64,000 bases of DNA from Bryobacterales bacterium (GCA_016721425.1 JADKID010000009.1:124001-188000); one strand, 5' to 3'; counted from the first letter of the stretch, positions 9,216 to 18,790 are shown. The notes: a model not told the origin generated them from the letters alone. Numbers and translations: made by a program.

Positions 9216-9944
9216 CTAGTCCATCAGTTGACGTTGAATGTACTGCCAGACTTCCAGTTCCGGCGGGCGGTGCGGATACGTGTCGCGGCGCGACTCCCAG
9301 TCAAAGAACTTGCGCAGACAATCCAGCATCGCTTGACCCGTGGGATAGGTGACCTTCCCGGTCTCCTCGCCGTAGGTGGTTTGGAAGAACGAGCTGCCTC
9401 GAAAGAAGAGAATCGACCCGCCCTCCTTGTGCGCCCGGCGAAACACCTTGCCGGCGCGGAGCGAATCCAGCACAGCCTTCTGGATGGCGGCGATCGGCGC
9501 GGGATCTTCCACCGCGGCGGCAGCCGCCGATTCCAGATCGAGGCACTCCTGCTTCCGCTGGACGTACAACTCGGGCTCGGCAGAGGCCCATTCGACCTCC
9601 CCCTCGGCAATCGTCAACTGGGCGCTCCAGTATTCGTACGCCCGGTTGGTCTCGCGCACGAAGGTCTCTTCCGCCACCCACTGGCGCGGCGCAGTGCTAT
9701 CCAACTGCAGCGAATAGAGGTTCCGGAACCCGATCACCGCCTCGAAACGCAAACGGATGCCGCACTTCCGATTGCCCGTATCGGAGCTCCCTGCATAGGT
9801 CGGGCCCTCCACATCGCCATCGTCGCGATGCAGCAGGGTGCCCGTCATCTTTTCAATCAGATGCCTGACAGCAAATGGGTTCTGGTCGTGCCAAAAATAG
9901 AACTGGCGGTGGTCCAGCCACTCGCCTTTGTGGTTCCCGGACAT
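9216..9944 (-). CDS. hypothetical protein
   Basis: A 242-residue soluble protein I do not recognise. It is rich in aromatic residues and charge (WLDHRQFYFWHDQNPFAV near the start) with a central Glu/Ala-rich helical stretch. No signal peptide or membrane segment. The frame stays open into the neighbouring gene, but the ATG at 9944 gives protein-like sequence from its first residue, while the upstream 85 codons are the shadow of the next gene. Lies 26 bases downstream of that gene and directly upstream of the ankyrin gene, so the three probably form a small minus-strand transcription unit. Confidence 0.6.
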   Translation of the reverse strand: MSGNHKGEWLDHRQFYFWHDQNPFAVRHLIEKMTGTLLHRDDGDVEGPTYAGSSDTGNRKCGIRLRFEAVIGFRNLYSLQLDSTAPRQWVAEETFVRETNRAYEYWSAQLTIAEGEVEWASAEPELYVQRKQECLDLESAAAAAVEDPAPIAAIQKAVLDSLRAGKVFRRAHKEGGSILFFRGSSFFQTTYGEETGKVTYPTGQAMLDCLRKFFDWESRRDTYPHRPPELEVWQYIQRQLMD

Positions 9945-9970
9945 GTTCTCACGTTCCGGCAGACCGCCGC

Positions 9971-10363
9971 CTAGAGTTTCTTCTCCAGATAGGCCCGGAT
10001 CTCGTTGTCGCTGATCATGCCGCTCGCGCCCAGCGCGTAGGCGCAGTGCATCTCCAGCACTCCGCCCTCCAGCACCACGCTGCGCTCTTCCGGCGTGGCC
10101 ACGTTCTTGAGCTTCACCTTCTTCACGGCGTCCCGCACGGCTTCTTTGCCCATATCGTCCTGGCAGATCATGCGCAGGGCCATGTTCAGCCGATGGCACG
10201 AGAGGTTATCCATGAAATTCAGGGCCGTGCCGTCGTCTCCGAAACTCGCCCAGTCGATCTCATACGGGATCGCCGCGCCGCAGATCTCTTCAATCTCCTT
10301 GACGCGTCCCGGCAACACTTCTTCTTCCAGTTCCTTGATCTTGCGGCGCTCTGCCAGTCCCAT
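9971..10363 (-). CDS. hypothetical protein
   Basis: A 130-residue soluble protein starting MGLAERRKIKELEEE, a predicted N-terminal helix that may be coiled-coil. The strong Shine-Dalgarno GGAGGAGA ends 6-7 bases before the ATG at 10363 and fixes the start, although the frame is open 14 codons further. It is Met/Cys-rich in the middle (HRLNMALRMICQDDMG). No domain recognised. First gene of the probable three-gene minus-strand unit with the hypothetical and ankyrin genes downstream. Confidence 0.65.
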   Translation of the reverse strand: MGLAERRKIKELEEEVLPGRVKEIEEICGAAIPYEIDWASFGDDGTALNFMDNLSCHRLNMALRMICQDDMGKEAVRDAVKKVKLKNVATPEERSVVLEGGVLEMHCAYALGASGMISDNEIRAYLEKKL

Positions 10364-10417
10364 TGAATGTCTCCTCCTGCTGGTGACAGGAGACAACTCT
10401 AGCATAGAAGCCGGCGC

Positions 10418-11020
10418 TCAGCCGACCGGCATGCCTTCGCGGAGAATCCGCTCCAGCGTGTACTTCGGGCAGACGTGGTCCGTCAGGTAATCCCGCACGT
10501 TCGTCGCCACGCGGCGAATGTACTTTTCCATCACCGGGTCCAGGCAGACGCCCTGCGCGTCAAAGACTCTCTGCACGTTGGCCACCGACACAGGCATGGG
10601 CAGCGCCAGGCCGCCGACGTGCGAAACGATGCCCCGCAACGCCTCCAACGACTTGATGGCGCCAATCGCGCCGGCCGCCACCCCCAGCAGCGCAACGGGC
10701 TTACCGGCCATGGCTGAAGGGAAGCCCATGTTCTCGATGGCGAGTTTGATCACACTCGAAAAGCTGCCGTGATACTCCGGCGTAGCCAGGACCAGAGCAG
10801 ACGCGCCGGCCACCAGGCTCTGCAGCCGCGCCGCCCCCGGGTGATTGGCAGCCGTACCGGGCAGCGGCAGTTCCAGTTCGCCCGGATTCACCACATCCAC
10901 AGCCAGGCCAATCTTGCGAAACTCGTCGGCCACCAGAGCGGACGCCATCGCAGTGTAGTTGCCGGGGCGCGCGCTGCCGTTGATGATCACCACGCGCGGG
11001 CCGGAGGGAGAGTTTTCCAT
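10418..11020 (-). CDS. NADPH-dependent FMN reductase-family flavoprotein
   Basis: A 200-residue flavodoxin-fold protein of the FMN_red family. The FMN phosphate-binding loop is seen as INGSARPGNYT (residues ~13-23), and the family's second hallmark, TPEYHGSFSSVIKLAIEN, at ~80-97, contacts the isoalloxazine ring. Such enzymes reduce FMN, quinones or azo compounds with NAD(P)H; the physiological acceptor here is not evident. Divergently transcribed from msrA, with about 80 bases between the starts. The pairing with methionine sulfoxide reductase suggests a redox-stress role, by inference only. Confidence 0.85.
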   Translation of the reverse strand: MENSPSGPRVVIINGSARPGNYTAMASALVADEFRKIGLAVDVVNPGELELPLPGTAANHPGAARLQSLVAGASALVLATPEYHGSFSSVIKLAIENMGFPSAMAGKPVALLGVAAGAIGAIKSLEALRGIVSHVGGLALPMPVSVANVQRVFDAQGVCLDPVMEKYIRRVATNVRDYLTDHVCPKYTLERILREGMPVG

Positions 11021-11102
11021 ACCGGTTTGGATGTGGAAAGGGACGTCAGGATTCTTGCACTCTCTCCTCGCCGTCCTTCATCTACTCAGGCAGGTGACCT
11101 GT

Positions 11103-11780
11103 GTGTATATCGCAAACAACCCGATTCTCCGCCGCCTGCCGGCCTTCGTCCTTGCTCTGTTCGCCGCGGGAGGCACGCTAATGGCTGCCGACACGCACGC
11201 CTTCCCGGACCCCGCCGTGGACGGGAAGCCCGCCGCGGGCAAGCAGACCGCCGTCTTCGCCGGAGGCTGCTTCTGGTGTACCGAGGCCGTGTTCGAGATT
11301 GTGGACGGCGTGGACGACGTCATCTCCGGCTATGCCGGGGGCACCAAAGAGACCGCCAAGTACGACATCGTCTCCAGCGGCCGCACCGGCCACGCCGAGG
11401 CCGTGCTCATTACCTACGATCCGAAAAAGACGTCCTACGGCCAGTTGCTGAAGATCTTCTTTAGCGTGGCCCATGACCCCACCACGCTCAACCGCCAGGG
11501 CCCGGATTACGGCCCGCAGTACCGCAGCGCCGTCTTCTACCTCAACGATGAGCAGAAACGGGTTACCGAGGCTTACATCAAGCAGATCAACGACGCCAAG
11601 GTCCTCCGCAGCGCCATCGTCACCCAGGTGGCCCCGCTGGAGAAGTTCTACACGGCCGAAACCTACCACCAGGATTACGCGGTGCAGAATCGTGCTAATC
11701 CGTACATTGTCAACGTCTCGGACCCCAAAGTAGAGAAGTTGAAGAAGATGTACCCCGGTTGCGTCCGCAAGCGCAAGTAG
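11103..11780 (+). CDS. msrA: peptide-methionine (S)-S-oxide reductase, probably exported
   Basis: Reduces S-methionine sulfoxide in proteins. The catalytic motif GGCFWCTE is at residues ~54-61 (nucleophile Cys56), followed by SGYAGG, then SVAHDPTTLNRQGPDYGPQYRS and YHQDY, all standard MsrA. A hydrophobic leader (LPAFVLALFAAGGTLMAAD) precedes the domain, so the protein is probably periplasmic or membrane-tethered. A GTG at 11103 preceded by AGG is chosen; the frame continues upstream into the divergent flavoprotein gene, which is not credible as coding. About 225 residues. Confidence 0.9.
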   Translation: MYIANNPILRRLPAFVLALFAAGGTLMAADTHAFPDPAVDGKPAAGKQTAVFAGGCFWCTEAVFEIVDGVDDVISGYAGGTKETAKYDIVSSGRTGHAEAVLITYDPKKTSYGQLLKIFFSVAHDPTTLNRQGPDYGPQYRSAVFYLNDEQKRVTEAYIKQINDAKVLRSAIVTQVAPLEKFYTAETYHQDYAVQNRANPYIVNVSDPKVEKLKKMYPGCVRKRK

Positions 11781-11862
11781 CGCCGTTGACCGGCTCGTTC
11801 AATCAGCAACCATTTCGCGGCGTCCGGTGTCTCTAAGTCCGGAAGGATAACTGGCACGCAGG

Positions 11863-12345
11863 ATGAACGACGCCGGCTCAACCTTGGATGTGGACATTCG
11901 GGCGCTCTGGGCGATGGGCGGAATGGTCTTCCGCTACTGGTACTGGGGCTTCGGCCTCCTTATCAAGCCTCTACTCATCAGGTTCCTGACTCAGCGAACT
12001 TGGGCACAATGCGCTCTTCTGGGGACAGCGATGCATCTCGGCGGTTCCTTGCTCGTCGCCGTCTTCCGCCTCCCGATCGCGCTCCTGGTTTCGCTTCTGG
12101 TGACCGAAAGTCTCCTGAAGCAGATCCTCGGTGCGAGCCATCTTGGCGTCATCGGATGGATCTGTCCGGCGCTCGTTTTGACCCTGTTCGCCTCCGCCGC
12201 CGACGCGATGGTCCTCTCGAAAGTCCTCAAACTGCCAATCCACCGACGTTCGCTCGGCGCGATCCTGCTCGCCAACGCCATCTGCGTCCTGGCCGCCGGT
12301 TTCCTGCTCGTGACTTGGGCCGTAGCCCACCCGCCGGAGGCATGA
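11863..12345 (+). CDS. small integral membrane protein, unknown function
   Basis: A 160-residue hydrophobic protein with about four transmembrane segments, including ALLGTAMHLGGSLLVAVFRL, PIALLVSLLVTESLL, VIGWICPALVLTLFASAADAM and GAILLANAICVLAAGFLLV. GGAAGGA lies about 13-19 bases upstream of the ATG. No family recognised. It stands between msrA and the PaiB-like gene with no sign of functional linkage. Confidence 0.65.
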   Translation: MNDAGSTLDVDIRALWAMGGMVFRYWYWGFGLLIKPLLIRFLTQRTWAQCALLGTAMHLGGSLLVAVFRLPIALLVSLLVTESLLKQILGASHLGVIGWICPALVLTLFASAADAMVLSKVLKLPIHRRSLGAILLANAICVLAAGFLLVTWAVAHPPEA

Positions 12346-12372
12346 GCGGTGTCACCTCTGCGAAAATAAGCC

Positions 12373-13008
12373 GTGTACAATCCCGCCCACTTCCAGGAAT
12401 CCCGGCCCGACGTCCTCGCCGGCGCGCTAGCCGCCCATCCCCTCGCCGCCCTCATCACCTCCGGCGCGGCCGGCCTCCAGGCCTCTCACATTCCCCTTCT
12501 CTTCACACCCGCCGAATCCACCCCCGGCACCCTCCGCGGCCACATGGCCCGCGCCAACCCGCACTGGCGCGACGCAGTCCCGCCTTGCCAGGCCCTCGCC
12601 ATCTTCAGCGGCCCCCAGCACTACATCAGCCCCAACTGGTACCCCTCCAAGCACGAGGATGGCCCCGAGGGAGGCAAGGTGGTCCCCACCTGGAACTACA
12701 TCGTCGTCCACGCCCACGGCACCCTCACCATCCACGACGACCCCCATTGGCTCCTCGCCAACGTCTCCGCCCTCACCGATCAGCACGAGGCTGCCAGCCC
12801 AACCCCCTGGCGCGTCTCCGATGCCCCGCCTACCTACATAGAAAACCTCCTCAAAGCCATCGTCGGCGTCGAGCTCACCATCACCCGCTGGGAGGGCAAA
12901 TGGAAGCTCAGCCAGAACCGTTCCGCCCCGGATCGCGCCGGCGTTGCCGCCGGTTTGGACGCCCTGGCCGACCCGGCGGCCGGTAAACTCGCAAAGTTCG
13001 TGAAATAA
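12373..13008 (+). CDS. PaiB-family FMN-binding split-barrel protein
   Basis: A 211-residue protein matching the PaiB/FMN-binding negative transcriptional regulator family: MYNPAHF at the N-terminus, GHMARANPHW, then ISPNWYPSK and VPTWNYIVVHAHG, which are family hallmarks, and a KAIVGVELTI segment. PaiB was described as a regulator of sporulation and degradative enzymes in Bacillus; many homologues have FMN-binding folds and unproven roles. GTG start. Not obviously in an operon with the downstream sigma factor, which has its own ribosome site. Confidence 0.85.
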   Translation: MYNPAHFQESRPDVLAGALAAHPLAALITSGAAGLQASHIPLLFTPAESTPGTLRGHMARANPHWRDAVPPCQALAIFSGPQHYISPNWYPSKHEDGPEGGKVVPTWNYIVVHAHGTLTIHDDPHWLLANVSALTDQHEAASPTPWRVSDAPPTYIENLLKAIVGVELTITRWEGKWKLSQNRSAPDRAGVAAGLDALADPAAGKLAKFVK

Positions 13009-13047
13009 TCGCCATCGGTGTGCGTTCAGCAAGGTGAGGAACCGCAG

Positions 13048-13563
13048 ATGGGCACACTCAACCTGGCAACGCACGCGGAGCAGACCACCATGATTCCGCC
13101 TGTGGGCTTAGCAGAACTCTACGAACAGCATTCCGATACGGTCTACCGCACGGCCCTCCGCGTCACCGGCAATACCGCCGACGCCGAGGACGCGCTCCAA
13201 ACCGTCTTCATTCGCGTGATGAATCAGGGCGACCGCCTCGATCCGGTAATGACACCGGCACGCTACTTCCGGCGCGCCGCCACCAACGCCGCGCTCGATA
13301 TCCTCCGCCGCCGGTCCACCCGCCGGGAAGCGCCGCTCGACCCCACCATGGGCCGCGCATCGCCCTCCAGCGCCCCGCAACTCAAAGAGGAGTTGCGCCA
13401 GGCCATCGCGCGGCTGGAGCCGAGAGACGCCGAGATGTTCGTCTTGCGCTTCGTGGAGGGGCTCAGCAACGGCGAGTTGGCCGAGCTCTACGACCTGGAA
13501 AAGTCGCAAGTGGCCATGCGGATCTATCGAATCCGGCAACAACTGCAAGAAGAGATGAAGTAG
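13048..13563 (+). CDS. RNA polymerase ECF sigma factor
   Basis: A 171-residue sigma-70 family protein of ECF type. Region 2 runs from residue ~16 (LYEQHSDTVYRTALRVTGNTADAEDALQ) through RYFRRAATNAALDILRR. Region 4 (LEPRDAEMFVLRFVEGLSNGELAELY, then KSQVAMRIYRIRQQL) gives the -35-recognising helix-turn-helix. AAGGTGAGG upstream of the ATG at 13048 decides the start over a GTG at 13018. The next gene, 15 bases downstream, encodes a zinc-finger/FecR protein expected to be its anti-sigma partner. Confidence 0.9.
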   Translation: MGTLNLATHAEQTTMIPPVGLAELYEQHSDTVYRTALRVTGNTADAEDALQTVFIRVMNQGDRLDPVMTPARYFRRAATNAALDILRRRSTRREAPLDPTMGRASPSSAPQLKEELRQAIARLEPRDAEMFVLRFVEGLSNGELAELYDLEKSQVAMRIYRIRQQLQEEMK

Positions 13564-13578
13564 TCGCGGCAAGGAGTC

Positions 13579-16011
13579 ATGGCAATGTCTGAAGAAAGAT
13601 TGAACGAAGCCCGGTTGGATCAAGCATTGGACGCAATGAAGAACGAGACCACCTCCGCCACCGACGCCGCCGAGGCGCGGGCGCGGGTCTGGCAGAAGCT
13701 CTCCGGCGAGCAGGTGGATAACTGCACCGCATTTCGCGCGGAGTTGCGGGAGTACGTGGATGGCGGCCTCATCGAGAGCCGCCGCACGCTGCTCGAAGAC
13801 CACCTGGGGCGCTGCCCCTCGTGCCGCAAGCTCTTCGCCGAAATGAAGGGCGAGCGCAAAGTGACAGTGATGCCCGCGGCTCGCAAGGCCGTGATGGCAC
13901 GCTGGCAGGGCTGGGCCATTGCGGCCGGCCTCGGCCTGGCGATGCTCTACGCCGGCCGCGACCGCGTCGACAGCCTGATGGCCCCCTCCGGACCGCGCGC
14001 CACCGTGGAAGTGGCCTCCGGCGGCCTCTACCGGCTGCCCGAAGGCGCTCTCCTCCAGGGCGCATCCCTGAACGAGGGCGATATCGTGCGCACCGGCCCC
14101 GGCGCCCGCGCCGTCCTGCGCCTGGCCGATGGCTCGGCCGTCGAAGTGAATGAGCGCTCCGAGCTCTATGTCACCGCCGCCTGGAGCGGCCAGACCGTCC
14201 ACCTCAATCGCGGCGATGTCATCGTGCAGGCCGCCAAGCAGCGGCGCGGCCACCTCCAGGTCGCCACGCGCGACTCCGTGGCTTCCGTCAAGGGCACCAT
14301 CTTCGCCGTCTCCGCCGGCATGTCCGGCTCGCTGGTGGCTGTCGTCGAGGGCTCGGTGCAGGTCACACAGCCCGGCACGGATCAGCTCCTCACGCGCGGC
14401 CAGCAGGCCGCCACTCAGGCCGAGCTCGGCAAGACTCCGGTTCGCCAGACCATCGCCTGGAGCCAGAACGTCGAGCAGTACCTCGCCCTGTTGGGTGATC
14501 TCAGCACCATTGAGAAGAAACTGGCCACCATCCCCACACCGGCGCTGCGCACTCAGGCTAATCTCCTGCCCTATCTGCCAACCACCACCGTGATGTATGG
14601 CGCCGTCCCCAACTTGGCGGGCACCATCCGGCAGGCTGTCGCGCTAGCCGATCAGCAGGCCGCCCAGAGCGGCGCTTTCCAGCAGTGGTGGACTTCCACC
14701 GCCGGCGTCCAGATGAAGGAGATGCTCGCGAAGCTCCAGATCGTGCTGCCCATGGTTGGCGACGAGATCGTCTTCGCCATGGCCGCCAACGGCACGGAGA
14801 AAGTGCCCGTGCTGATCGCCGAAGTGCAGCCCGGACAGGCCACGGGCCTCAAGGTGATGATGGCCACCCTCACCGGCGCGCAGTACCAGTTGACCGAAAA
14901 GCTGTTGATCGTCAGCGACACCGCCGCCCACCTCCAATGGGTGACCGGCCAGATGGGCTCGGGCGCCAGCACGCCGTTCGCGGCTGAGATCATCAAGCGC
15001 TACCAGCGCGGCGCAGGCTGGCTGGTGGCCATGGACGTGGCTGCCCTGCCCCATCCCGCCGCTGCTGATCATCCCAAGGAGATGATGGGCATCGAGCAGA
15101 TGAAGTACGTCTTCTTCGAGCAGCGCACCGCTGGCGGCGTCGAAGAGAATGAGGCTACGCTGGCCTTTGCCGGAGCCCGCACAGGCATCGCCGCCTGGCT
15201 CGCTGCCAAGGGCACCGGCGGCGCGGCGGAGTACATCTCCAGCGACGCCCTGATGGCCTTCTCGGCCTCCACCAAGGACTCCAAGCAGCTCTATGACGAG
15301 ATCGTGGCGCGCCTCACCAAAGAGAAGCCGGAGTTCCCCGCGCATCTCGCCGAGATCGAGGCCAAGCTCGGCATCAACATCGGCAACGACATCGCCTCCG
15401 CCCTCGGCACGGACTTCGCGTTCGGCGTCGAAACCATGAACCCGCTGCCCGGCTGGGTGGCCGCGGCCGAGGTCTATAAGCCCGGCACGCTGGATGGCAC
15501 CATCGCCAAACTGGTGGACACGTTCAACGCCGAGCTCAAGTCGGATGAGCAGAACAAGCGCCTCACTCTGTCAACCGTGACTGAAAATGGTCTGGTCTGG
15601 AAGTCGCTGAAATCAGCGATCAGCCAGATGAAGGTGGTCTGGACCTACGATCGCGGCTACATGGTCATCAGCAGCGATACGGGCCTGGGCGCCAAGGCCA
15701 TCCAAACCCGCAGCGGCGGCTTCCCGCTGGTGCGCTCCACCGCCTTCACGGCACAACTGCCGTCGGCCTCCGGCGTCAGCCCCTCCGGGTTCGCCTGGCT
15801 GAACACCAAGGGCGCGCTCTCCTCGCTCACCGCCATGATCCCCAACCCGGCGATTCAGAAGATGGCGGCCGATCGCGACCCCGTTCTCGTAGTTTTGAAC
15901 GGAGAGACGGAACGAATCCGCCTCGCGAGTCGTACCAGAATAACGAGCCTGCTTCTCGACATGATGACGACAGGCTCAGCCCTTGGTGCAACGAAGACCA
16001 TGCGGCAATGA
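13579..16011 (+). CDS. anti-sigma/FecR-domain membrane protein with very large C-terminal domain
   Basis: An 810-residue protein. The N-terminus carries a zinc-finger anti-sigma motif (HLGRCPSCRKLF, residues ~75-86). One transmembrane helix follows (WAIAAGLGLAMLYAG, ~113-127), then a FecR-like domain at ~140-270 (GDIVRTGPGARAVLRLADGS, ASVKGTIFAVSAG, VAVVEGSVQVTQPG). The remaining ~540 residues resemble the repetitive alpha/beta DUF3352-like regions of bacterial envelope proteins, but I cannot assign them. Expected role: holds the upstream ECF sigma factor until an envelope signal arrives. It is about three times longer than a standard FecR anti-sigma factor. The ABC transporter genes begin 10 bases downstream. 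Confidence 0.8.
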   Translation: MAMSEERLNEARLDQALDAMKNETTSATDAAEARARVWQKLSGEQVDNCTAFRAELREYVDGGLIESRRTLLEDHLGRCPSCRKLFAEMKGERKVTVMPAARKAVMARWQGWAIAAGLGLAMLYAGRDRVDSLMAPSGPRATVEVASGGLYRLPEGALLQGASLNEGDIVRTGPGARAVLRLADGSAVEVNERSELYVTAAWSGQTVHLNRGDVIVQAAKQRRGHLQVATRDSVASVKGTIFAVSAGMSGSLVAVVEGSVQVTQPGTDQLLTRGQQAATQAELGKTPVRQTIAWSQNVEQYLALLGDLSTIEKKLATIPTPALRTQANLLPYLPTTTVMYGAVPNLAGTIRQAVALADQQAAQSGAFQQWWTSTAGVQMKEMLAKLQIVLPMVGDEIVFAMAANGTEKVPVLIAEVQPGQATGLKVMMATLTGAQYQLTEKLLIVSDTAAHLQWVTGQMGSGASTPFAAEIIKRYQRGAGWLVAMDVAALPHPAAADHPKEMMGIEQMKYVFFEQRTAGGVEENEATLAFAGARTGIAAWLAAKGTGGAAEYISSDALMAFSASTKDSKQLYDEIVARLTKEKPEFPAHLAEIEAKLGINIGNDIASALGTDFAFGVETMNPLPGWVAAAEVYKPGTLDGTIAKLVDTFNAELKSDEQNKRLTLSTVTENGLVWKSLKSAISQMKVVWTYDRGYMVISSDTGLGAKAIQTRSGGFPLVRSTAFTAQLPSASGVSPSGFAWLNTKGALSSLTAMIPNPAIQKMAADRDPVLVVLNGETERIRLASRTRITSLLLDMMTTGSALGATKTMRQ

Positions 16012-16021
16012 CTAGGACCAC

Positions 16022-16999
16022 ATGCCAAGCGTCATTGAAATCGACAACCTGAAAGTGATGCTGGGGCGGCGGGAGATCCTGAAAGGGATCTCCTGCCGCC
16101 TCGGCATTTCCGGAGCTGGAAAAGCCATCGGCTTGCTGGGCCCCAACGGCGCCGGCAAGTCCACCCTGATTCAAACCCTGCTCGGGTTTCACCAGCCCAT
16201 CAGCGGCAGCGCCCGGGTGATGGGCTACGATTGCCACCGCCAGGTACGCCAAGTCCGCTCGCGCATCGGCTATATGCCGGAAAGCGATTCCTTTATCGGC
16301 AACATGACCGCGGTGTCGTTCCTGCGCCTGATGGGTGAGATCAGCGGCCTGCCCCGCGAAGTCGCACTGGAGAAGGCCCACGAGACCCTCTTCCACGTCG
16401 GCCTCGGCGAGGCCCGCTACCGCCCGCTCGGCACCTACTCCCTCGGCATGAAGCAGATGGCCAAGCTGGCCCAGGCCATCGTGCACGGGCCGGAACTCGT
16501 CATCCTCGACGAGCCCACCAACGGTCTGGACCCGCAAGCCCGCCAGCGGATGCTAAAGCTCGTCCGTGAAATGAAGGAGGACCACGGCATGAACGTCGTC
16601 CTCTGCTCCCACCTTCTCGGCGATGTCGAGCAGGTCTGCGACGAGGTCGTGATCATGAAGGATGGCCTGGTCGTTCATCAGGCCGATCTCGAAGCCGAGC
16701 GGAAGTCCAACCGCCGCTTCGTCGAGCTCGAGGTCGCCGGCGACGATAGCACCCTCGCCGCAAACCTCGCCGCTCTGGGCGCCGACGCCCTCAGTGAAGG
16801 CGGCGGACGCTGGCGCATCGTCATGCCGGCGCAACTCGAAATCTCGGACCTCTGGCAGGTGATGGCAAAACTCGATCTACCCGTGCGCAAACTCACACAC
16901 CGCCGCGACACGCTGGAGGAGATCTTCCTCAAAGCCGTCGGGCACCTGCAGCGCACGCCCGGCGAGGCCAAGGAGGTAGTGGTCAATGGCAGTCTATAA
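16022..16999 (+). CDS. ABC transporter ATP-binding protein (ABC-2 type)
   Basis: A 325-residue ATPase. Walker A GPNGAGKST is at 40-48, the signature region reads YSLGMKQ at 139-145, and Walker B ILDEPTNGLDP at 161-171. A C-terminal ~100-residue regulatory extension follows, as in ABC-2 ATPases of the NatA/Ccm-like group. It partners with the permease gene that overlaps it by 14 bases. Exporter-type system; substrate unknown. Confidence 0.9.
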   Translation: MPSVIEIDNLKVMLGRREILKGISCRLGISGAGKAIGLLGPNGAGKSTLIQTLLGFHQPISGSARVMGYDCHRQVRQVRSRIGYMPESDSFIGNMTAVSFLRLMGEISGLPREVALEKAHETLFHVGLGEARYRPLGTYSLGMKQMAKLAQAIVHGPELVILDEPTNGLDPQARQRMLKLVREMKEDHGMNVVLCSHLLGDVEQVCDEVVIMKDGLVVHQADLEAERKSNRRFVELEVAGDDSTLAANLAALGADALSEGGGRWRIVMPAQLEISDLWQVMAKLDLPVRKLTHRRDTLEEIFLKAVGHLQRTPGEAKEVVVNGSL

Positions 17000-17849
17000 A
17001 CGCGGATACGAACGGTACGACGGACCCCTGACGTCCCACACCACGCGACTCCTCGCCATGCCCCGCTTCGCCTGGGCCCGGCTCATGGATCAGAAGCTGG
17101 TCGTCATCCTGCTCGCCCTCTCCATGCTCTGGCCTCTGCTCTGCGGCGGCTTCATCTATCTCGCCAACCATCTCAGCCTGCTCCAGGGCTTCGGCGGCAA
17201 CGACCTCGGCAAAATGGTCGAGATCAATGGCAAGTTCTTTCTGATCTTCATGAACACGCAGGCCGTGTTCTCCGTGTTGCTCGCCGCGCTGACCGGGCCA
17301 GGGTTGATCGCGCCAGATCTCGCCAACAACGCCCTGCCTCTCTACTTCAGCCGTCCGCTGACGCGCCTGGATTACGTCGGCGCGCGCATGGCCGTCCTGG
17401 TAGGCCTGCTCTCGATGATCACCTGGATCCCCGGCCTGTTCCTCTTTATCATGCAATCCAGCATGGCCGGCGGCACATGGTTCGCCGCCAATTGGAGTCT
17501 CGGCGTAGCCATCGTCGGCGGCTTCCTGCTCTGGATCGCCCTGTTGAGCATGGTGGCGCTCACCTGTTCTGCCTGGGTCAAGTGGCGGATCGTCGCAGGC
17601 GCGCTAGTGCTCGGATTCTTCTTCATCCTGGCCGGCGTCTCCCAGATGGTCAACTCCATCCTGCGAGTCGAGTTCGGCACGCTGATCAATCCTACGCGCG
17701 CCATGTACATCATCTGGTCCGCCATGCTCGGCGTAGAAGTGCCCAGCGGCCCAACCCCCTGGGAATGTGTCTCCGTCCTCGCCGCACTCGTGGTTGTCCT
17801 GGCCATGATCCTCGAACGTAAACTGCGTCCCGTGGAGGTGATTTCATGA
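16986..17849 (+). CDS. ABC-2 type permease
   Basis: A 287-residue membrane protein with about six transmembrane segments (from LVVILLALSMLWPLLCGGFIY to LAALVVVLAMIL). The loop PLYFSRPLTRLDYVGAR between helices 2 and 3 is characteristic of ABC-2 permeases. Overlaps the preceding ATPase gene by 14 bases and the next ATPase gene by 4, so coupled translation is likely. Membrane half of the first exporter pair. Confidence 0.85.
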   Translation: MAVYKRGYERYDGPLTSHTTRLLAMPRFAWARLMDQKLVVILLALSMLWPLLCGGFIYLANHLSLLQGFGGNDLGKMVEINGKFFLIFMNTQAVFSVLLAALTGPGLIAPDLANNALPLYFSRPLTRLDYVGARMAVLVGLLSMITWIPGLFLFIMQSSMAGGTWFAANWSLGVAIVGGFLLWIALLSMVALTCSAWVKWRIVAGALVLGFFFILAGVSQMVNSILRVEFGTLINPTRAMYIIWSAMLGVEVPSGPTPWECVSVLAALVVVLAMILERKLRPVEVIS

Positions 17850-18790
17850 CCGCCCCCGGCGCCGCTCCCGACGTCGTTTTCGAAAACGTCTCCAAGTTCT
17901 ACGGCGAAGTCCTCGGCGTCAATAAGGTCACGCTGCACATCCCCGCGGGCATCACCAGCCTGGTGGGCCCCAACGGCAGCGGCAAGACCACACTGATGAA
18001 TCTGATGACCGGCCTCATCCATCCCGATCGCGGCGCCATCTCCGTGCGCGGCCTCTCCCCGCGTGATCCGGAGAATCTGATGCGCAGCACCGGCTACGCG
18101 ACGCAATTCGATTCCGCCCCACGCTGGGCCACCGGCATGGACTTCGTCGCCACCAGCCTCGCCCTCTACGGCTACAGCCGCGCCGAATCGCGCGAGCGCG
18201 CCTGGAAGGCTCTGGAACAGGTGAGCCTCACCGACGCAGCCGATCGCAAAGTGGCCGGCTACTCCAAAGGCATGCGCCAGCGCGTGCGCCTCGCCCAGGC
18301 CATCGCCCACGATCCTCAGGTGCTGGTGCTCGACGAGCCTCTCAACGGTCTCGATCCACTGGTGCGCGCCGAAACCATCGATCTCTTCCGCCACTACGCC
18401 GCGCAGGGCCGCCATGTCATTCTCTCCAGCCATGTGCTGCAAGAGGTGGACGTCATCAGTGACCAGGTCATCCTCATCGCCAACGGCATGATCGTCGCCG
18501 AGGGCGAGATTCGTAACGTACGCGACGAGATGGTGGAGCATCCCAGCCAGTTCATCATCCGCTGCCGCGACGCCTCGCGCATTGCCTCGCTGCTCTTCAA
18601 CGAAAGTCACGTCACCGAGATCCGCATGAACGACGATCGCCTGGGACTGCTCGTCATGACGCGCAACCGCGAGGAGTTCTCCCGCGCGCTGACACGCGTG
18701 GCCGTCGCCGGTCACGTCATTGACGGCGTCATCCCCGCCGACGAAAACGTGGATGCGCTCTATGAATACCTGATCGGGGGCCGGTCATGA
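17846..18790 (+). CDS. ABC transporter ATP-binding protein (second pair)
   Basis: A 314-residue ATPase with Walker A GPNGSGKTT (41-49), signature-region YSKGMRQ (139-145) and Walker B VLDEPLNGLDP (161-171). Clearly paralogous to the ATPase 1.8 kb upstream. Start and stop are both in ATGA overlaps with neighbouring permease genes. Substrate unknown. Confidence 0.9.
   Translation: MTAPGAAPDVVFENVSKFYGEVLGVNKVTLHIPAGITSLVGPNGSGKTTLMNLMTGLIHPDRGAISVRGLSPRDPENLMRSTGYATQFDSAPRWATGMDFVATSLALYGYSRAESRERAWKALEQVSLTDAADRKVAGYSKGMRQRVRLAQAIAHDPQVLVLDEPLNGLDPLVRAETIDLFRHYAAQGRHVILSSHVLQEVDVISDQVILIANGMIVAEGEIRNVRDEMVEHPSQFIIRCRDASRIASLLFNESHVTEIRMNDDRLGLLVMTRNREEFSRALTRVAVAGHVIDGVIPADENVDALYEYLIGGRS

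Noticed and set aside
12000..12986. 328-codon plus-strand frame across the membrane protein and PaiB-like gene
   Set aside because: Pro/Arg/His-rich out-of-frame shadow of two supported genes.
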